DNA of 64,000 nt from Flavobacterium sp. M31R6 (GCF_013284035.1 NZ_CP054141.1:4216001-4280000), one strand, 5' to 3'; shown: positions 16,074-25,723, numbered from the stretch's first letter. The notes: a model not told the origin generated them from the letters alone. Program-made: numbers and translations.

Positions 16074-18923
16074 ATGAAAACAGATTCTTTTGCTTTAAGA
16101 CACATTGGCCCGAGAGAAACAGATTTACAACACATGTTGAAGACCATAGGAGTTGACTCTATAGAGCGACTTGTTTATGAAACACTTCCGGATGATATTC
16201 GTCTAAAAGCACCTCTTGCATTAGACCCTGCCATGACCGAATATGAATATGCCAATCATATCACCCAGCTTGGAAGTAAAAACAAAATGTTTCAATCATA
16301 CATCGGCTTAGGATACAATCAGGCTATTGTTCCTGCTGTTATTCAAAGAAATATTTTTGAAAACCCAGGATGGTACACTGCTTATACACCTTACCAAGCC
16401 GAAATTGCTCAAGGTCGTCTGGAAGCTATTCTAAATTTCCAAACTATGGTAGTTGAACTTACCGGAATGGAAATCGCCAATGCTTCTTTATTGGACGAAG
16501 CGACTGCAGCTGCCGAAGCAATGGCTTTATTATTTGATGTAAGAACACGCGATCAAAAGAAAAACAATATCAATAAATTCTTCGTTTCCGAAGAAATATT
16601 ACCTCAAACTTTATCGGTTTTACAAACTCGTTCTACTCCAATCGGAATAGAATTGGTTGTTGGAAACCACGAAACTTTTGATTTCTCATCAGACTTTTTC
16701 GGGGCTATCCTTCAATATCCAGGTAAATATGGTCAAGTAAACGACTATACTTCATTTATTGCAAAAGCTGCAGCAAATGAAATTAAAGTAGCCGTTGCTG
16801 CCGATATTTTGAGTTTAACAAAACTAACTCCTCCAGGAGAAATGGGAGCTGCAGTAGTAGTTGGAACCACACAACGTTTCGGAATTCCGTTGGGTTATGG
16901 TGGACCACACGCTGCTTATTTTGCTACCAAAGACGAGTACAAAAGATCTATGCCAGGAAGAATCATCGGGGTAACTGTTGATACTAACGGGAATCGTGCT
17001 TTGCGTATGGCTTTGCAAACTCGTGAGCAACATATCAAACGCGACAAAGCGACTTCAAATATTTGTACTGCACAAGTTTTACTTTCTGTAATGGCGGGAA
17101 TGTACGCTGTATATCACGGACCAAAAGGTTTGCAATATATCGCTGATAAAGTTCACTCTTTGGCAGCTACTTTGTCTAACGAATTAGAGAAACTAGGTTT
17201 GCAACAAACCAATACTGCTTTCTTCGATACAATCGTTATCAAAGCAGATGCTCAAAAAGTTCGCACTATTGCAGAACAAAACGAAGTAAACTTCTACTAC
17301 ATCGACGACAATACGGTTTCAATCTCTTTGAATGAAACGACAAGTATCGCCGACATCAATAAAATTGTTGGTATTTTCGCTTCCGCAAATGGTAAGCAAG
17401 CAACAACAATCGAAACTTTATCAGAAGCCGTTCATTTCCCTGAGGATTTAGCAAGAACATCTTCTTTCTTACAACACGATGTTTTCAACCAATTCCACTC
17501 AGAATCAGCAATGATGCGTTACATCAAAATGTTGGAGCGTAAAGATTTATCATTGAATCACTCGATGATTTCTCTAGGATCTTGTACAATGAAACTGAAT
17601 GCAGCTTCAGAGATGTTACCATTAAGCAATGCACTTTGGAACAACATTCACCCTTTTGCACCGCTAGACCAAGCACAAGGATACCAAGAAATGTTATCTA
17701 AATTGGAACAACAATTAAACGTAATTACCGGTTTTGCAGGAACAACTTTGCAGCCTAACTCAGGAGCGCAAGGAGAATATGCAGGATTAATGGTTATTCG
17801 TGCGTACCACCAATCTCGTGGTGATCACCACAGAAACATTGCTTTAATTCCATCATCGGCTCACGGAACCAATCCAGCTTCTGCAGCTATGGCGGGTATG
17901 AAAGTAATCGTAACCAAAACATTAGAAAACGGTAATATTGACGTAGAAGATTTGCGTCAAAAAGCAATTGAGCACAAAGATGACCTTTCTTGTTTGATGG
18001 TTACTTATCCGTCGACTCACGGGGTTTTTGAAAGTGCTATTATCGAAATCACAAGAATTATCCACGAAAACGGTGGACAAGTTTATATGGACGGAGCCAA
18101 TATGAATGCACAAGTTGGTTTGACCAACCCTGCAACTATTGGAGCAGACGTTTGTCACTTGAACCTTCACAAAACATTCGCCATCCCTCACGGTGGTGGT
18201 GGACCAGGTGTTGGACCAATTTGCGTTGCGGAGCACTTAGTTCCTTTCTTGCCATCAAACCCAGTTATCCCAACAGGAGGAAGCAGTGCGATTACAGGTA
18301 TTTCTGCAGCACCTTGGGGATCGGCATTGGTGTGTTTGATCTCTTACGGTTACATCACAATGTTAGGCGCCGATGGATTAAAAGAAGCTACTGAACACGC
18401 TATCTTAAACGCCAATTACATCAAAGAAAAATTAAACGGTCACTACGATACGTTATACTCTGGTGAAATGGGTCGTGCGGCTCACGAAATGATTTTAGAA
18501 TGTCGTCCTTTCAAACAAAAAGGAATCGAAGTTACCGATATCGCAAAACGTTTAATGGATTATGGTTTCCACGCACCAACCGTTTCTTTCCCAGTGGCAG
18601 GAACCTTGATGATCGAACCAACCGAAAGTGAAAACCTGGAAGAATTAGACCGTTTTTGTGATGCTATGATTGCCATTCGTAAAGAAATCGAAGCAGCAAC
18701 TATCGAAGACAGTAACAACGTATTGAAAAATTCACCTCATACATTGGCAATGCTTACTGCCGAAACTTGGGATTTCCCATACAGCAGAGAGCAAGCCGCT
18801 TTCCCACTCGATTACATCGCCGAAAACAAATTCTGGCCTACCGTTCGTAGAGCCGATGATGCTTACGGTGACAGAAACCTAGTGTGTAGCTGTGCGCCTA
18901 TCGAGGCTTATATGGAAAGTTAG
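16074..18923 (+). CDS. gcvP: Glycine dehydrogenase (decarboxylating), P protein
   Basis: PLP enzyme of the glycine cleavage system that decarboxylates glycine and passes the aminomethyl group to GcvH. A single chain of 949 residues fuses both halves. The PLP lysine is Lys700 in HLNLHKTFAIPHGGGGPG. N-terminal FALRHIGPRE is the family signature. The other gcv genes are not in the window. The leader shows no fold that I can identify as a glycine riboswitch. Confidence 0.98.
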   Translation: MKTDSFALRHIGPRETDLQHMLKTIGVDSIERLVYETLPDDIRLKAPLALDPAMTEYEYANHITQLGSKNKMFQSYIGLGYNQAIVPAVIQRNIFENPGWYTAYTPYQAEIAQGRLEAILNFQTMVVELTGMEIANASLLDEATAAAEAMALLFDVRTRDQKKNNINKFFVSEEILPQTLSVLQTRSTPIGIELVVGNHETFDFSSDFFGAILQYPGKYGQVNDYTSFIAKAAANEIKVAVAADILSLTKLTPPGEMGAAVVVGTTQRFGIPLGYGGPHAAYFATKDEYKRSMPGRIIGVTVDTNGNRALRMALQTREQHIKRDKATSNICTAQVLLSVMAGMYAVYHGPKGLQYIADKVHSLAATLSNELEKLGLQQTNTAFFDTIVIKADAQKVRTIAEQNEVNFYYIDDNTVSISLNETTSIADINKIVGIFASANGKQATTIETLSEAVHFPEDLARTSSFLQHDVFNQFHSESAMMRYIKMLERKDLSLNHSMISLGSCTMKLNAASEMLPLSNALWNNIHPFAPLDQAQGYQEMLSKLEQQLNVITGFAGTTLQPNSGAQGEYAGLMVIRAYHQSRGDHHRNIALIPSSAHGTNPASAAMAGMKVIVTKTLENGNIDVEDLRQKAIEHKDDLSCLMVTYPSTHGVFESAIIEITRIIHENGGQVYMDGANMNAQVGLTNPATIGADVCHLNLHKTFAIPHGGGGPGVGPICVAEHLVPFLPSNPVIPTGGSSAITGISAAPWGSALVCLISYGYITMLGADGLKEATEHAILNANYIKEKLNGHYDTLYSGEMGRAAHEMILECRPFKQKGIEVTDIAKRLMDYGFHAPTVSFPVAGTLMIEPTESENLEELDRFCDAMIAIRKEIEAATIEDSNNVLKNSPHTLAMLTAETWDFPYSREQAAFPLDYIAENKFWPTVRRADDAYGDRNLVCSCAPIEAYMES

Positions 18924-18973
18924 ATTCCAGAAAGCAGAATTTAGATTGCAGATTGCAAACTTCAGATTATACA

Positions 18974-19007
18974 AAACCCTTTCAGTATTACAACTGAAAG
19001 GGTTTTT
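18974..19007 (+). terminator. Terminator after gcvP
   Basis: Perfect stem AAACCCTTTCAG/CTGAAAGGGTTT with an 8-base loop and a T-tail. Its core stem CCCTTTCAG/CTGAAAGGG recurs in the terminator at 20045-20073. Confidence 0.88.
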
Positions 19008-19031
19008 CATTTTATAATCCTAATAAAAATA

Positions 19032-19158
19032 AGGAGCAGAAATTATTCGCTCCTCATTAACATCAGTCCTGCTGTACACTGTATTCCCGATTAACAAAAA
19101 CTACGGCAAAAAAGCCTTGTTTTTCTAAATCGGGAGATGCCGCTTCCATCAGGGCTAG
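19032..19158 (+). repeat. Dispersed structured repeat, copy B
   Basis: Starts AGGAGCAG, ends CTTCCATCAGGGCTAG. The middle is a hairpin: CCCGATT pairs with AATCGGG, an inner AACAAAAAC/GTTTTT part, and a GGC-A6-GCC tip. A 60-base block (19082-19141) is identical to 44822-44881 in copy D. Confidence 0.85.
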
Positions 19159-19346
19159 GAAACCTATTCTGCTTTTCATAAAATATTTTTCAAAAAAATG
19201 TCATTCCCAAGGAGGAGAACCCTAGTAACAGCGAATAGACGAAGTAACTCCACACTAGTGGAAATTGATAAACTTTTAATACATTAATGATTATTCAAAA
19301 AAATTAAATAACTTAACTCCCTAATCCCTAATTAAATAATCTCATT

Positions 19347-20009
19347 ATGAAAATTTCAAAAATATTACTTACTATTTGTTTATCATTTGTGTTTTTTGGA
19401 TACGGTCAAAATAGACTAACTGGGAAGGTCGTGGATTTTAACAATAAACCTGTTGCAAAAGCTAAAATATATCTAGATTCCATATACTCCAAAGTAACAA
19501 CAGATAAGAATGGAGATTTTGAAGTTTCAATTCCTGCAAAGGTGGGCACAATTAATGTTTACTCTCATGAATACGGATTATTATCTTCTAAATATAATAA
19601 TGAAAACAAGATGAGTTTTGTGTTTTTAGAAGCCGATCAATCAAAAAAAACAGAAAAAGGGAATGATGTCTCAATTGCATATTCAAAATCAGAAGACAAA
19701 TATGTTGCCAAATCTCAAGGTAAAAGTACCCAAAGTGACAAGAGTAATTACAATACTATCTACGACATGATAAGAGGCAAAGTACCCGGAGTGACCGTTT
19801 CAAGAGATCACAAAATAACCATTCAGGGAGTTAGTTCAATAAATTATGCTTCTGAGCCATTATTTGTTGTTGACGGGATGATAGTATCAAATATCGATTA
19901 TCTTATTCCTAATAATGTAAAATCAATAAGGGTTTTAAAAGGCGCTGAAGCTTCTTATTATGGATCTCAAGGATCTAGTGGTGTTATAGTAATAACGACA
20001 ATAAAATAA
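19347..20009 (+). CDS. Secreted TonB-receptor plug-domain protein lacking the barrel
   Basis: 220 residues: signal peptide (about 1-20), a CarboxypepD-regulatory-like beta domain (about 22-90, GKVVDFNNKPVAKAKIYLDS), a polar linker, and a TonB plug domain (about 135-218, from YDMIRGKVPGV through PLFVVDGMIV to GVIVITTIK). The usual 600-900-residue beta-barrel is absent, and the coding region ends in a normal stop with a terminator, so it is not an obvious frameshift. It could be a SusC remnant or a free plug acting in envelope signalling. Confidence 0.85.
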   Translation: MKISKILLTICLSFVFFGYGQNRLTGKVVDFNNKPVAKAKIYLDSIYSKVTTDKNGDFEVSIPAKVGTINVYSHEYGLLSSKYNNENKMSFVFLEADQSKKTEKGNDVSIAYSKSEDKYVAKSQGKSTQSDKSNYNTIYDMIRGKVPGVTVSRDHKITIQGVSSINYASEPLFVVDGMIVSNIDYLIPNNVKSIRVLKGAEASYYGSQGSSGVIVITTIK

Positions 20010-20044
20010 TTTTCATTAGATTTAAATTTAAAAGAATAAGCTAC

Positions 20045-20073
20045 CCCTTTCAGCAAGAAACTGAAAGGGTTTT
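20045..20073 (+). terminator. Terminator after the plug protein
   Basis: CCCTTTCAG-caagaaa-CTGAAAGGG-TTTT, the same core stem as the gcvP terminator. In both places a dispersed repeat copy follows about 30 bases downstream. Confidence 0.85.
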
Positions 20074-20101
20074 AATTTATTAGAATTCTGAATAAAAATC
20101 T

Positions 20102-20200
20102 AGGAGCAGATGTTTTCCATTTTTCATCAGCATTCCTACTGCTATCTACTATATACACCTCGTAGAAAAAACGAGATGGGATGCCGCTCTCAACGGTTTA
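20102..20200 (+). repeat. Dispersed structured repeat, copy C (degenerate)
   Basis: Begins AGGAGCAG and keeps CTGCT and ATGCCGCT boxes. Its central hairpin is different (CTCGT-agaaaaa-ACGAG), and the 3' box is eroded to CTCAACGG. Confidence 0.6.
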
Positions 20201-20532
20201 TTCAACGTATTTAATTTTCATGAAATATGTACCAAAAGCCTTTCTAATTCTAGACAAAATCATCCTTTTACCGTTAAAACTTTTTATTTAAAATCAAATG
20301 ACATTTATCCTTTTAAAACAAAGAATAAATTTTTTAACAAAAAATACCCGCTTTGTTATTTATAGTGATTCCAAGAATAAAATGCATCATTTAATAATTT
20401 TCAATAAAATATATTCAATAATTTTGCCATATATTTAATATTCTGCAATTATATGCATGCATAGTAAATAATTTGCCCTTTATACATTTATTATAATTAA
20501 TTTAGCCAAAATTTATTCTGGAAAATATCACA
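20201..20532 (+). other. AT-rich leader of the KASIII gene
   Basis: No gene seen. Contains a perfect 12-bp palindrome TATGCATGCATA (20452-20463). A weak promoter is possible at TAATTTAG (20499-20506) with TTG at 20474-20476. Confidence 0.35.
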
Positions 20533-21591
20533 ATGAAAATAAAAATAACTGGTATAGGAAGCTATATTCCTGAGAAAAAGATTAGCAACACCGATTTTAG
20601 TGAACATGTGTTTTTAAATGAAGATGGTTCACCTTTTGCTTATCCAAACGAAGTCGTAATTAACAAATTCAAAGGTATTACGGGTATCGAAAAAAGAAGA
20701 TATGCCGAGGATAAATACACTGCCTCAGACTTAGCGTTTTTCGCCTCCCAAAAAGCGATAGAGAACGCAGGAATAGATCCAGAAACCTTGGACTATATCA
20801 TTTTTGCACACAATTTTGGAGATGTAAAATACGGTACAACCCAATCGGATATTATCCCAAGTTTGGCCACAAGAGTAAAACATCAATTACAAATAAAGAA
20901 TCCAAAATGCGTTGCTTACGATATCCTTTTTGGATGCCCAGGCTGGATTGAAGGCGTATTGCAAGCCAATGCATTCATAAAATCGGGTATGGCAAAAAAG
21001 TGCCTTGTCATAGGTGGCGAAACATTGTCCCGAGTAGTAGATGCCCACGACAGAGATTCCATGATCTACTCTGATGGAGCCGGAGCTTCTGTGATAGAAG
21101 CCTCAGATGACGAAACTGGAATGTTATCTTACGAAAGCGCTACGTATGCAGCAGAAGAAGCCAACTTTCTTTATTTCGGAAAATCATACAACCCAGATTT
21201 AGATCCCGACACTAAGTACATCAAAATGTACGGTCGTAAAATTTATGAATTTGCTTTAAGCCAGGTTCCTGCAGCCATGAAAAGCTGTTTGGATCAAAGT
21301 GGCCTGGGGATTAATGATGTTAAAAAAATCCTCATTCACCAAGCCAACGAAAAAATGGATGAAGCCATCATTCATCGTTTTTACAAATTATACGGGCAAA
21401 CTCCCCCAAAAGACGTTATGCCAATGAGCATACACGAACTTGGAAACAGCAGTGTTGCAACCGTGCCTACCCTTTTTGACCTTTTGATTAGAGGACAAAT
21501 CGAGGACCAAGAAATCCACAAAGGAGATGTACTCATTTTTGCTTCTGTGGGAGCAGGAATGAACATCAATGCATTTGTTTATCGATATTAA
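20533..21591 (+). CDS. 3-oxoacyl-ACP synthase III family protein
   Basis: Condensing enzyme of the FabH/KASIII family, 352 residues. The Cys-His-Asn triad is complete: Cys135 (LFGCPGW), His269 (IHQANEKM) and Asn305 (HELGNSSVATV). Joins an acyl-CoA primer to malonyl-ACP. No other fatty-acid gene is nearby, so it may serve a special lipid or polyketide route rather than housekeeping initiation. It stands alone with its own terminator. Confidence 0.88.
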   Translation: MKIKITGIGSYIPEKKISNTDFSEHVFLNEDGSPFAYPNEVVINKFKGITGIEKRRYAEDKYTASDLAFFASQKAIENAGIDPETLDYIIFAHNFGDVKYGTTQSDIIPSLATRVKHQLQIKNPKCVAYDILFGCPGWIEGVLQANAFIKSGMAKKCLVIGGETLSRVVDAHDRDSMIYSDGAGASVIEASDDETGMLSYESATYAAEEANFLYFGKSYNPDLDPDTKYIKMYGRKIYEFALSQVPAAMKSCLDQSGLGINDVKKILIHQANEKMDEAIIHRFYKLYGQTPPKDVMPMSIHELGNSSVATVPTLFDLLIRGQIEDQEIHKGDVLIFASVGAGMNINAFVYRY

Positions 21592-21616
21592 ACTAAGCTG
21601 TACGCTTATTTATTTT

Positions 21617-21659
21617 AAGGCTCACTCACTTTTTTTAGTGCAGTGGGCTTTTCTTTTTG
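21617..21659 (+). terminator. Terminator after the KASIII gene
   Basis: AAGGCTCACT..ACT paired with AGT..AGTGGGCTTTT around a T-rich loop, then TTCTTTTT. Confidence 0.7.
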
Positions 21660-21752
21660 AAAACAAGATTGAAAACACACAATACATCTCAAAAATCAAT
21701 CGATAATCTTGGACAAATCTTAAATTACAAACCGTATAAGAAACAGAATCTT

Positions 21753-21760
21753 TATATTTG
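21753..21760 (+). promoter_or_regulatory. -7 box of the methyltransferase gene
   Basis: TATATTTG followed by C, 40 bases before the ATG. No TTG at the expected distance. Confidence 0.55.
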
Positions 21761-21799
21761 CAAACTCTAAAGCAAAAGCGATAGTTAAAAATTAAAAAC

Positions 21800-22324
21800 A
21801 TGTACGAAAAAACGTTTCCCAATAAAAGATTCAAACATACTTTAGAATTTTTAAAAAAACACGTATCCACTTCTCAAACCATATTGGACTTGGGTGTCGA
21901 CAACCCCTTTTCTAAAATCATGAAAGCTGAAGGTTACTCAGTAAAAAACACTACTGGCGAAGATTTGGACATTAACCAAAGTGTTTTTTCCGAAGACAAA
22001 AAAGATGTAGTAACCGCTTTTGAAATTTTCGAACATTTACTCAATCCCTATACTATTTTAACCGAAATCAAATCGGATAAATTATTAATATCAATTCCAT
22101 TGCGTCTTTGGTTTTCTTCTGCTTACCGCAGTAAAACGGATATGTGGGACAGACATTACCACGAATTTGAAGATTGGCAATTGGACTGGTTATTAGAAAA
22201 AACAGGCTGGAAAATCATTGACAGAGAAAAATTTACACATCCTGTTAAGAAAATTGGATTTCGCCCATTATTGCGATTTTTCACTCCAAGATATTATATT
22301 GTTTACGCTGAAAAAGCAAAATAA
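21800..22324 (+). CDS. Class I SAM-dependent methyltransferase
   Basis: 174 residues with a compact Rossmann-like methyltransferase layout: TILDLGVDNPFSK forms motif I (less glycine-rich than usual), and VVTAFEIFEHLLNPYTIL is the motif II/III region typical of Methyltransf_11/23 proteins. The substrate is unknown. Paired with a glycosyltransferase 48 bases downstream, which suggests modification of a cell-surface glycan or lipid. Confidence 0.8.
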   Translation: MYEKTFPNKRFKHTLEFLKKHVSTSQTILDLGVDNPFSKIMKAEGYSVKNTTGEDLDINQSVFSEDKKDVVTAFEIFEHLLNPYTILTEIKSDKLLISIPLRLWFSSAYRSKTDMWDRHYHEFEDWQLDWLLEKTGWKIIDREKFTHPVKKIGFRPLLRFFTPRYYIVYAEKAK

Positions 22325-22326
22325 AC

Positions 22327-22359
22327 AGCTTTGTCAAAGTTTTAAACTTTGACAAAGCT
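22327..22359. repeat. 33-base palindrome between methyltransferase and GT2 genes
   Basis: Two perfect 16-base arms AGCTTTGTCAAAGTTT and complement, one base between. It could be an RNA hairpin without a T-tail, a cruciform or a dispersed palindrome. Confidence 0.8.
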
Positions 22360-22372
22360 TTGAACAAAACAA

Positions 22373-23221
22373 ATGAAATATTACATCGTAATTCCGACCT
22401 ACAACGAAGAGGCTTTTATCGCTTTGACCTTGCAATCCTTGATTTCGCAAACTGTTTTACCAAAAAAAGTAGTGGTTGTCAATGATAATTCGACCGATAA
22501 AACTGCCGAAATTGTTTTGGCTTTCGCCAAAGACAATCCGTTTATTACTCTGGCAAACAAAACTTCCGAAGCGATACATTTACCTGGAAGCAAGGTGATT
22601 CAAGCTTTTCAGAAAGGATTTGAAACTTTGGACGAAGATTACGATTTAATCGTAAAAATTGACGCCGATTTAATTTTTCCTTCTAATTATTTCGAAACCG
22701 TAATTAAACATTTTCAATCCGACGCAACAATCGGAATGGCAGGCGGATTTTGTTATATCGAAAAAAATGGCGACTGGGTTTTAGAAAACCTTACCGATAA
22801 AGATCATATTAGAGGCGCATTAAAAGCCTATCGAAAAGAAACTTTCCAACAAATTGGAGGCTTAAAACCTGCTATGGGCTGGGATACAGTTGACGAATTA
22901 CTTTGCAAATACTACAATTGGAAAGTAGTCACAGATTCGAGTTTACATGTAAAACACCTCAAACCAACAGGTGCTAATTATAACAAAACATCACGTTACA
23001 AACAAGGTGAGGCTTTTTACACTCTTGGATATGGTTTCTGGATTACAGCAATCGCATCGGTGAAATTAGCCATGATGAAAAAGAAACCATTGCTTTTCTT
23101 GGATTACATCCAAGGTTTTTGGAAAGCCAAAAAGGCCAAAACTCCTTTATTGGTAACCAAAGAACAAGCCCGTTTCATTCGAAATTATCGTTTACAAAAA
23201 ATGAAACAAAAACTTTTCTAA
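22373..23221 (+). CDS. Glycosyltransferase family 2
   Basis: 282 residues, GT-A fold. N-terminal IVIPTYNEEAFIALTLQSLI, then VVNDNSTDKT, the metal-binding DXD as KIDADLIFP near residue 97, and WDTVDELLCKYYNWK as acceptor region. Transfers a sugar from a nucleotide donor, probably for surface polysaccharide or glycolipid. Cytoplasmic or membrane-associated. Companion of the methyltransferase upstream. Confidence 0.92.
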   Translation: MKYYIVIPTYNEEAFIALTLQSLISQTVLPKKVVVVNDNSTDKTAEIVLAFAKDNPFITLANKTSEAIHLPGSKVIQAFQKGFETLDEDYDLIVKIDADLIFPSNYFETVIKHFQSDATIGMAGGFCYIEKNGDWVLENLTDKDHIRGALKAYRKETFQQIGGLKPAMGWDTVDELLCKYYNWKVVTDSSLHVKHLKPTGANYNKTSRYKQGEAFYTLGYGFWITAIASVKLAMMKKKPLLFLDYIQGFWKAKKAKTPLLVTKEQARFIRNYRLQKMKQKLF

Positions 23222-23290
23222 GGAAAAACCCATAACGCATAACTTATAACTCACAACAAGTTTGTAATTTAGCCCATATTCTATATAATT

Positions 23291-24040
23291 ATGATGCTCA
23301 TTCGCTATTTATCCCAAATCGGGAAATATTTTTTAATGTGGAAAGAAATCTTCAACAAACCAACAAAATGGTCTGTTATGAAAGGTTTAATTTTCAAAGA
23401 AGTCGATGATTTAATTATTGATTCGTTGGGAATTGTTGCTTTCATTTCTTTCTTCGTCGGCGGAGTTGTTTCTATGCAAACGGCTTTGAATCTAACTAAT
23501 TCTTTTATTCCAAAATATCTTATTGGATATGCCACACGTCAGTCGGTAATTTTAGAATTTGCACCAACTTTCATGTCTATCATTATGGCAGGAAAAATGG
23601 GCTCTTTTATAACATCCAGTATAGGATCGATGCGCGTTACCGAACAAATCGATGCGTTAGAAGTAATGGGCGTAAACTCTCTTAATTATTTGGTTTTCCC
23701 AAAAATTATAGCTTTACTTTTATATCCTTTTCTAATAGGTATTGGAATGTTTTTAGGTATTGCAGGTGGATATATCGCAACTGTTTATGGTGGTTTTGGA
23801 GCTAGTATTGACTTTATCGAAGGTATTCAAAGAGATTTTATCCCTTTCCACATTGCATATGCTTTTACCAAAACTTTTATTTTTGGTATGCTACTAGCCA
23901 CTATTCCTTCTTTTCATGGCTTTTACATGAAAGGTGGAGCACTTGAAGTTGGTAAAGCCAGTACTGTATCTTTTGTATGGACTTCAGTTACCATCATCTT
24001 GCTAAATTATATTATTACCCAATTACTCTTAACAAAATGA
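23291..24040 (+). CDS. MlaE-type ABC transporter permease
   Basis: Inner-membrane permease of the MlaE/YrbE family, 249 residues, with the conserved MAGKMGSFITSSIGSMRVTEQIDALEVMGVN. Moves phospholipids between membranes together with the ATPase encoded next, which it overlaps by four bases (ATGA). No MCE (MlaD) gene follows here, unlike the set at 48.7-51.3 kb. Confidence 0.93.
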   Translation: MMLIRYLSQIGKYFLMWKEIFNKPTKWSVMKGLIFKEVDDLIIDSLGIVAFISFFVGGVVSMQTALNLTNSFIPKYLIGYATRQSVILEFAPTFMSIIMAGKMGSFITSSIGSMRVTEQIDALEVMGVNSLNYLVFPKIIALLLYPFLIGIGMFLGIAGGYIATVYGGFGASIDFIEGIQRDFIPFHIAYAFTKTFIFGMLLATIPSFHGFYMKGGALEVGKASTVSFVWTSVTIILLNYIITQLLLTK

Positions 24041-24798
24041 TAGAAATAAAAAACATAGAAAAATCATTTGGCGGTGTCAAAATTCTTAAAGGAGTTTCTT
24101 GTGTTTTTGAAGCAGGAAAAACCAATTTGATTATCGGACAAAGTGGATCTGGAAAAACTGTTTTATTAAAATCATTATTAGGAATTCATACACCAGAAGT
24201 AGGAACAATTTCTTTTGATGGTCGCATTTACTCTGAATTAAGTGCCGATGAAAAAAGAGAAATTCGCACCGAAATTGGTATGCTTTTTCAAGGAAGTGCT
24301 CTTTTTGACAGTATGACCGTTTCGGAAAACGTGGGTTTTCCTTTAAAAATGTTTACCAAAGACAGCAATGCCAAAATCCAAAAACGTGTGGATTTTGTTT
24401 TAGAAAGAGTAAATCTAGTAGGCGCTCACAAAAAACTACCCTCTGAAATTTCTGGAGGAATGCAAAAAAGGGTTGCTATTGCACGTGCTATTGTAAACAA
24501 TCCTAAATATTTGTTTTGTGACGAACCCAATTCGGGATTAGATCCAAACACCGCAATTTTGATAGATAATTTAATCCGAGAAATTACGGAGGAATACAAT
24601 ATCACAACCGTCGTAAACACTCATGATATGAATTCCGTAATGGAAATTGGGGATCATATTTTGTTTCTAAAAAATGGTGTAAAAGCCTGGGAAGGCACCA
24701 AAGAAGAAATTTTCCTTACCGAGAATGAAGCTATTGTTGAATTTGTTTATTCTTCCGAATTATTCAAAAAAGTAAGAGAAGCTTATCTTAAAGGATAA
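24037..24798 (+). CDS. MlaF-type ABC transporter ATP-binding protein
   Basis: 253 residues: Walker A GQSGSGKTV (about 36-44), Q-loop MLFQGSALFDSMTV, signature ISGGMQKRVAIARA, Walker B YLFCDEPNSGLD. The Q-loop wording is that of MlaF proteins. The start is the ATG inside ATGA of the permease stop; a longer upstream reading would lie inside the permease gene. Energises the MlaE partner. Confidence 0.94.
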   Translation: MIEIKNIEKSFGGVKILKGVSCVFEAGKTNLIIGQSGSGKTVLLKSLLGIHTPEVGTISFDGRIYSELSADEKREIRTEIGMLFQGSALFDSMTVSENVGFPLKMFTKDSNAKIQKRVDFVLERVNLVGAHKKLPSEISGGMQKRVAIARAIVNNPKYLFCDEPNSGLDPNTAILIDNLIREITEEYNITTVVNTHDMNSVMEIGDHILFLKNGVKAWEGTKEEIFLTENEAIVEFVYSSELFKKVREAYLKG

Positions 24799-24799
24799 A

Positions 24800-25723
24800 T
24801 TAGACTTTACTTTTTTCAAATAAAGTCTTTCGATATCCAGCCCAGTTGATTAGAACCACGCCTATTAGAATCACAATTAAGGCAAGTATTTGTTTTGCAC
24901 TTATGGTTTCTTTGGCAAACAACCAACCTAAAAAAACTGCTATAACTGGGTTTACATAAACATACGTTCCAACTTGTATCAATGAGCGCTTCGTTATTAG
25001 CCATAAATAAGCAACAAAAGCCAGTATCCCAAAAACAATAAGATATCCCAAACTCAACCAAGAAGTTAATGATATATTGCCAAAAACAAAACCATAGGTC
25101 TCTTTCGTGAAATAAGACAGCATGAAACAAAACAATCCTGCGCTTAGCATTTGCAAAGCGACATTCATCAAGGTAGGCAAATCTGTTGGATAGTATCTAG
25201 AGAACAAAGAACCTAGTGCCCAAGAAATTCCTCCGGCAATAATTACTATTACACCTAAAACAAAATGATCTGAAAAAACAGATTCATTGACATCAAAAAG
25301 GATTATAACCCCAGCAAAACCAATAATCAATCCCAAAAGCGAATTAATGTTTGAAAAGTTTTCTTTCCACTTTGGATAATCCAGCATTAAGAACCAAAAA
25401 GGCAAACTACAAACTACAATAGAAGCAATTCCTGAAGGAACAAATTGTTCTGCCCACATCACCGATCCTGTTCCACCAACAAGCAAAAGGGTTCCGTAAA
25501 TTGAATTTTTGATTATGGCTTCCTTACTTGGTCTCTTTAAATTCCCTTGTGCTTTTATCAAAATCAACAAAAGTAAACCCGCAATTACAAATCGCATTCC
25601 CATCAACATAAATGGCGGAATCGTTTCAAGTCCCAAAAAGATAAAGAAATAAGTGCTTCCCCAAATGATAAAGATAGCCGCAAAAGCGAGATAGATGAGA
25701 AATTGGTTTTCGTTTTTAGACAT
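24800..25723 (-). CDS. EamA/DMT-family transporter
   Basis: Inner-membrane protein of 307 residues with ten hydrophobic segments arranged as two EamA repeats (WGSTYFFIFLGLETIPPFMLMGMRF starts the first, SWALGSLFSRYYPTDLPTLMN the second). Family members export amino acids or other metabolites; the substrate is not readable. It ends two bases from the MlaF-type gene in convergent orientation. Confidence 0.9.
   Translation of the reverse strand: MSKNENQFLIYLAFAAIFIIWGSTYFFIFLGLETIPPFMLMGMRFVIAGLLLLILIKAQGNLKRPSKEAIIKNSIYGTLLLVGGTGSVMWAEQFVPSGIASIVVCSLPFWFLMLDYPKWKENFSNINSLLGLIIGFAGVIILFDVNESVFSDHFVLGVIVIIAGGISWALGSLFSRYYPTDLPTLMNVALQMLSAGLFCFMLSYFTKETYGFVFGNISLTSWLSLGYLIVFGILAFVAYLWLITKRSLIQVGTYVYVNPVIAVFLGWLFAKETISAKQILALIVILIGVVLINWAGYRKTLFEKSKV

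Larger units (their letters stand above)
18924..19346 (+). other. Intergenic stretch after gcvP
   Basis: No gene. Holds low-complexity CAGATT-type repeats, the gcvP terminator, dispersed repeat copy B (19032-19158) and an AT-rich leader for the plug-protein gene. No TAnnTTTG box is seen near 19347. Confidence 0.6.
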
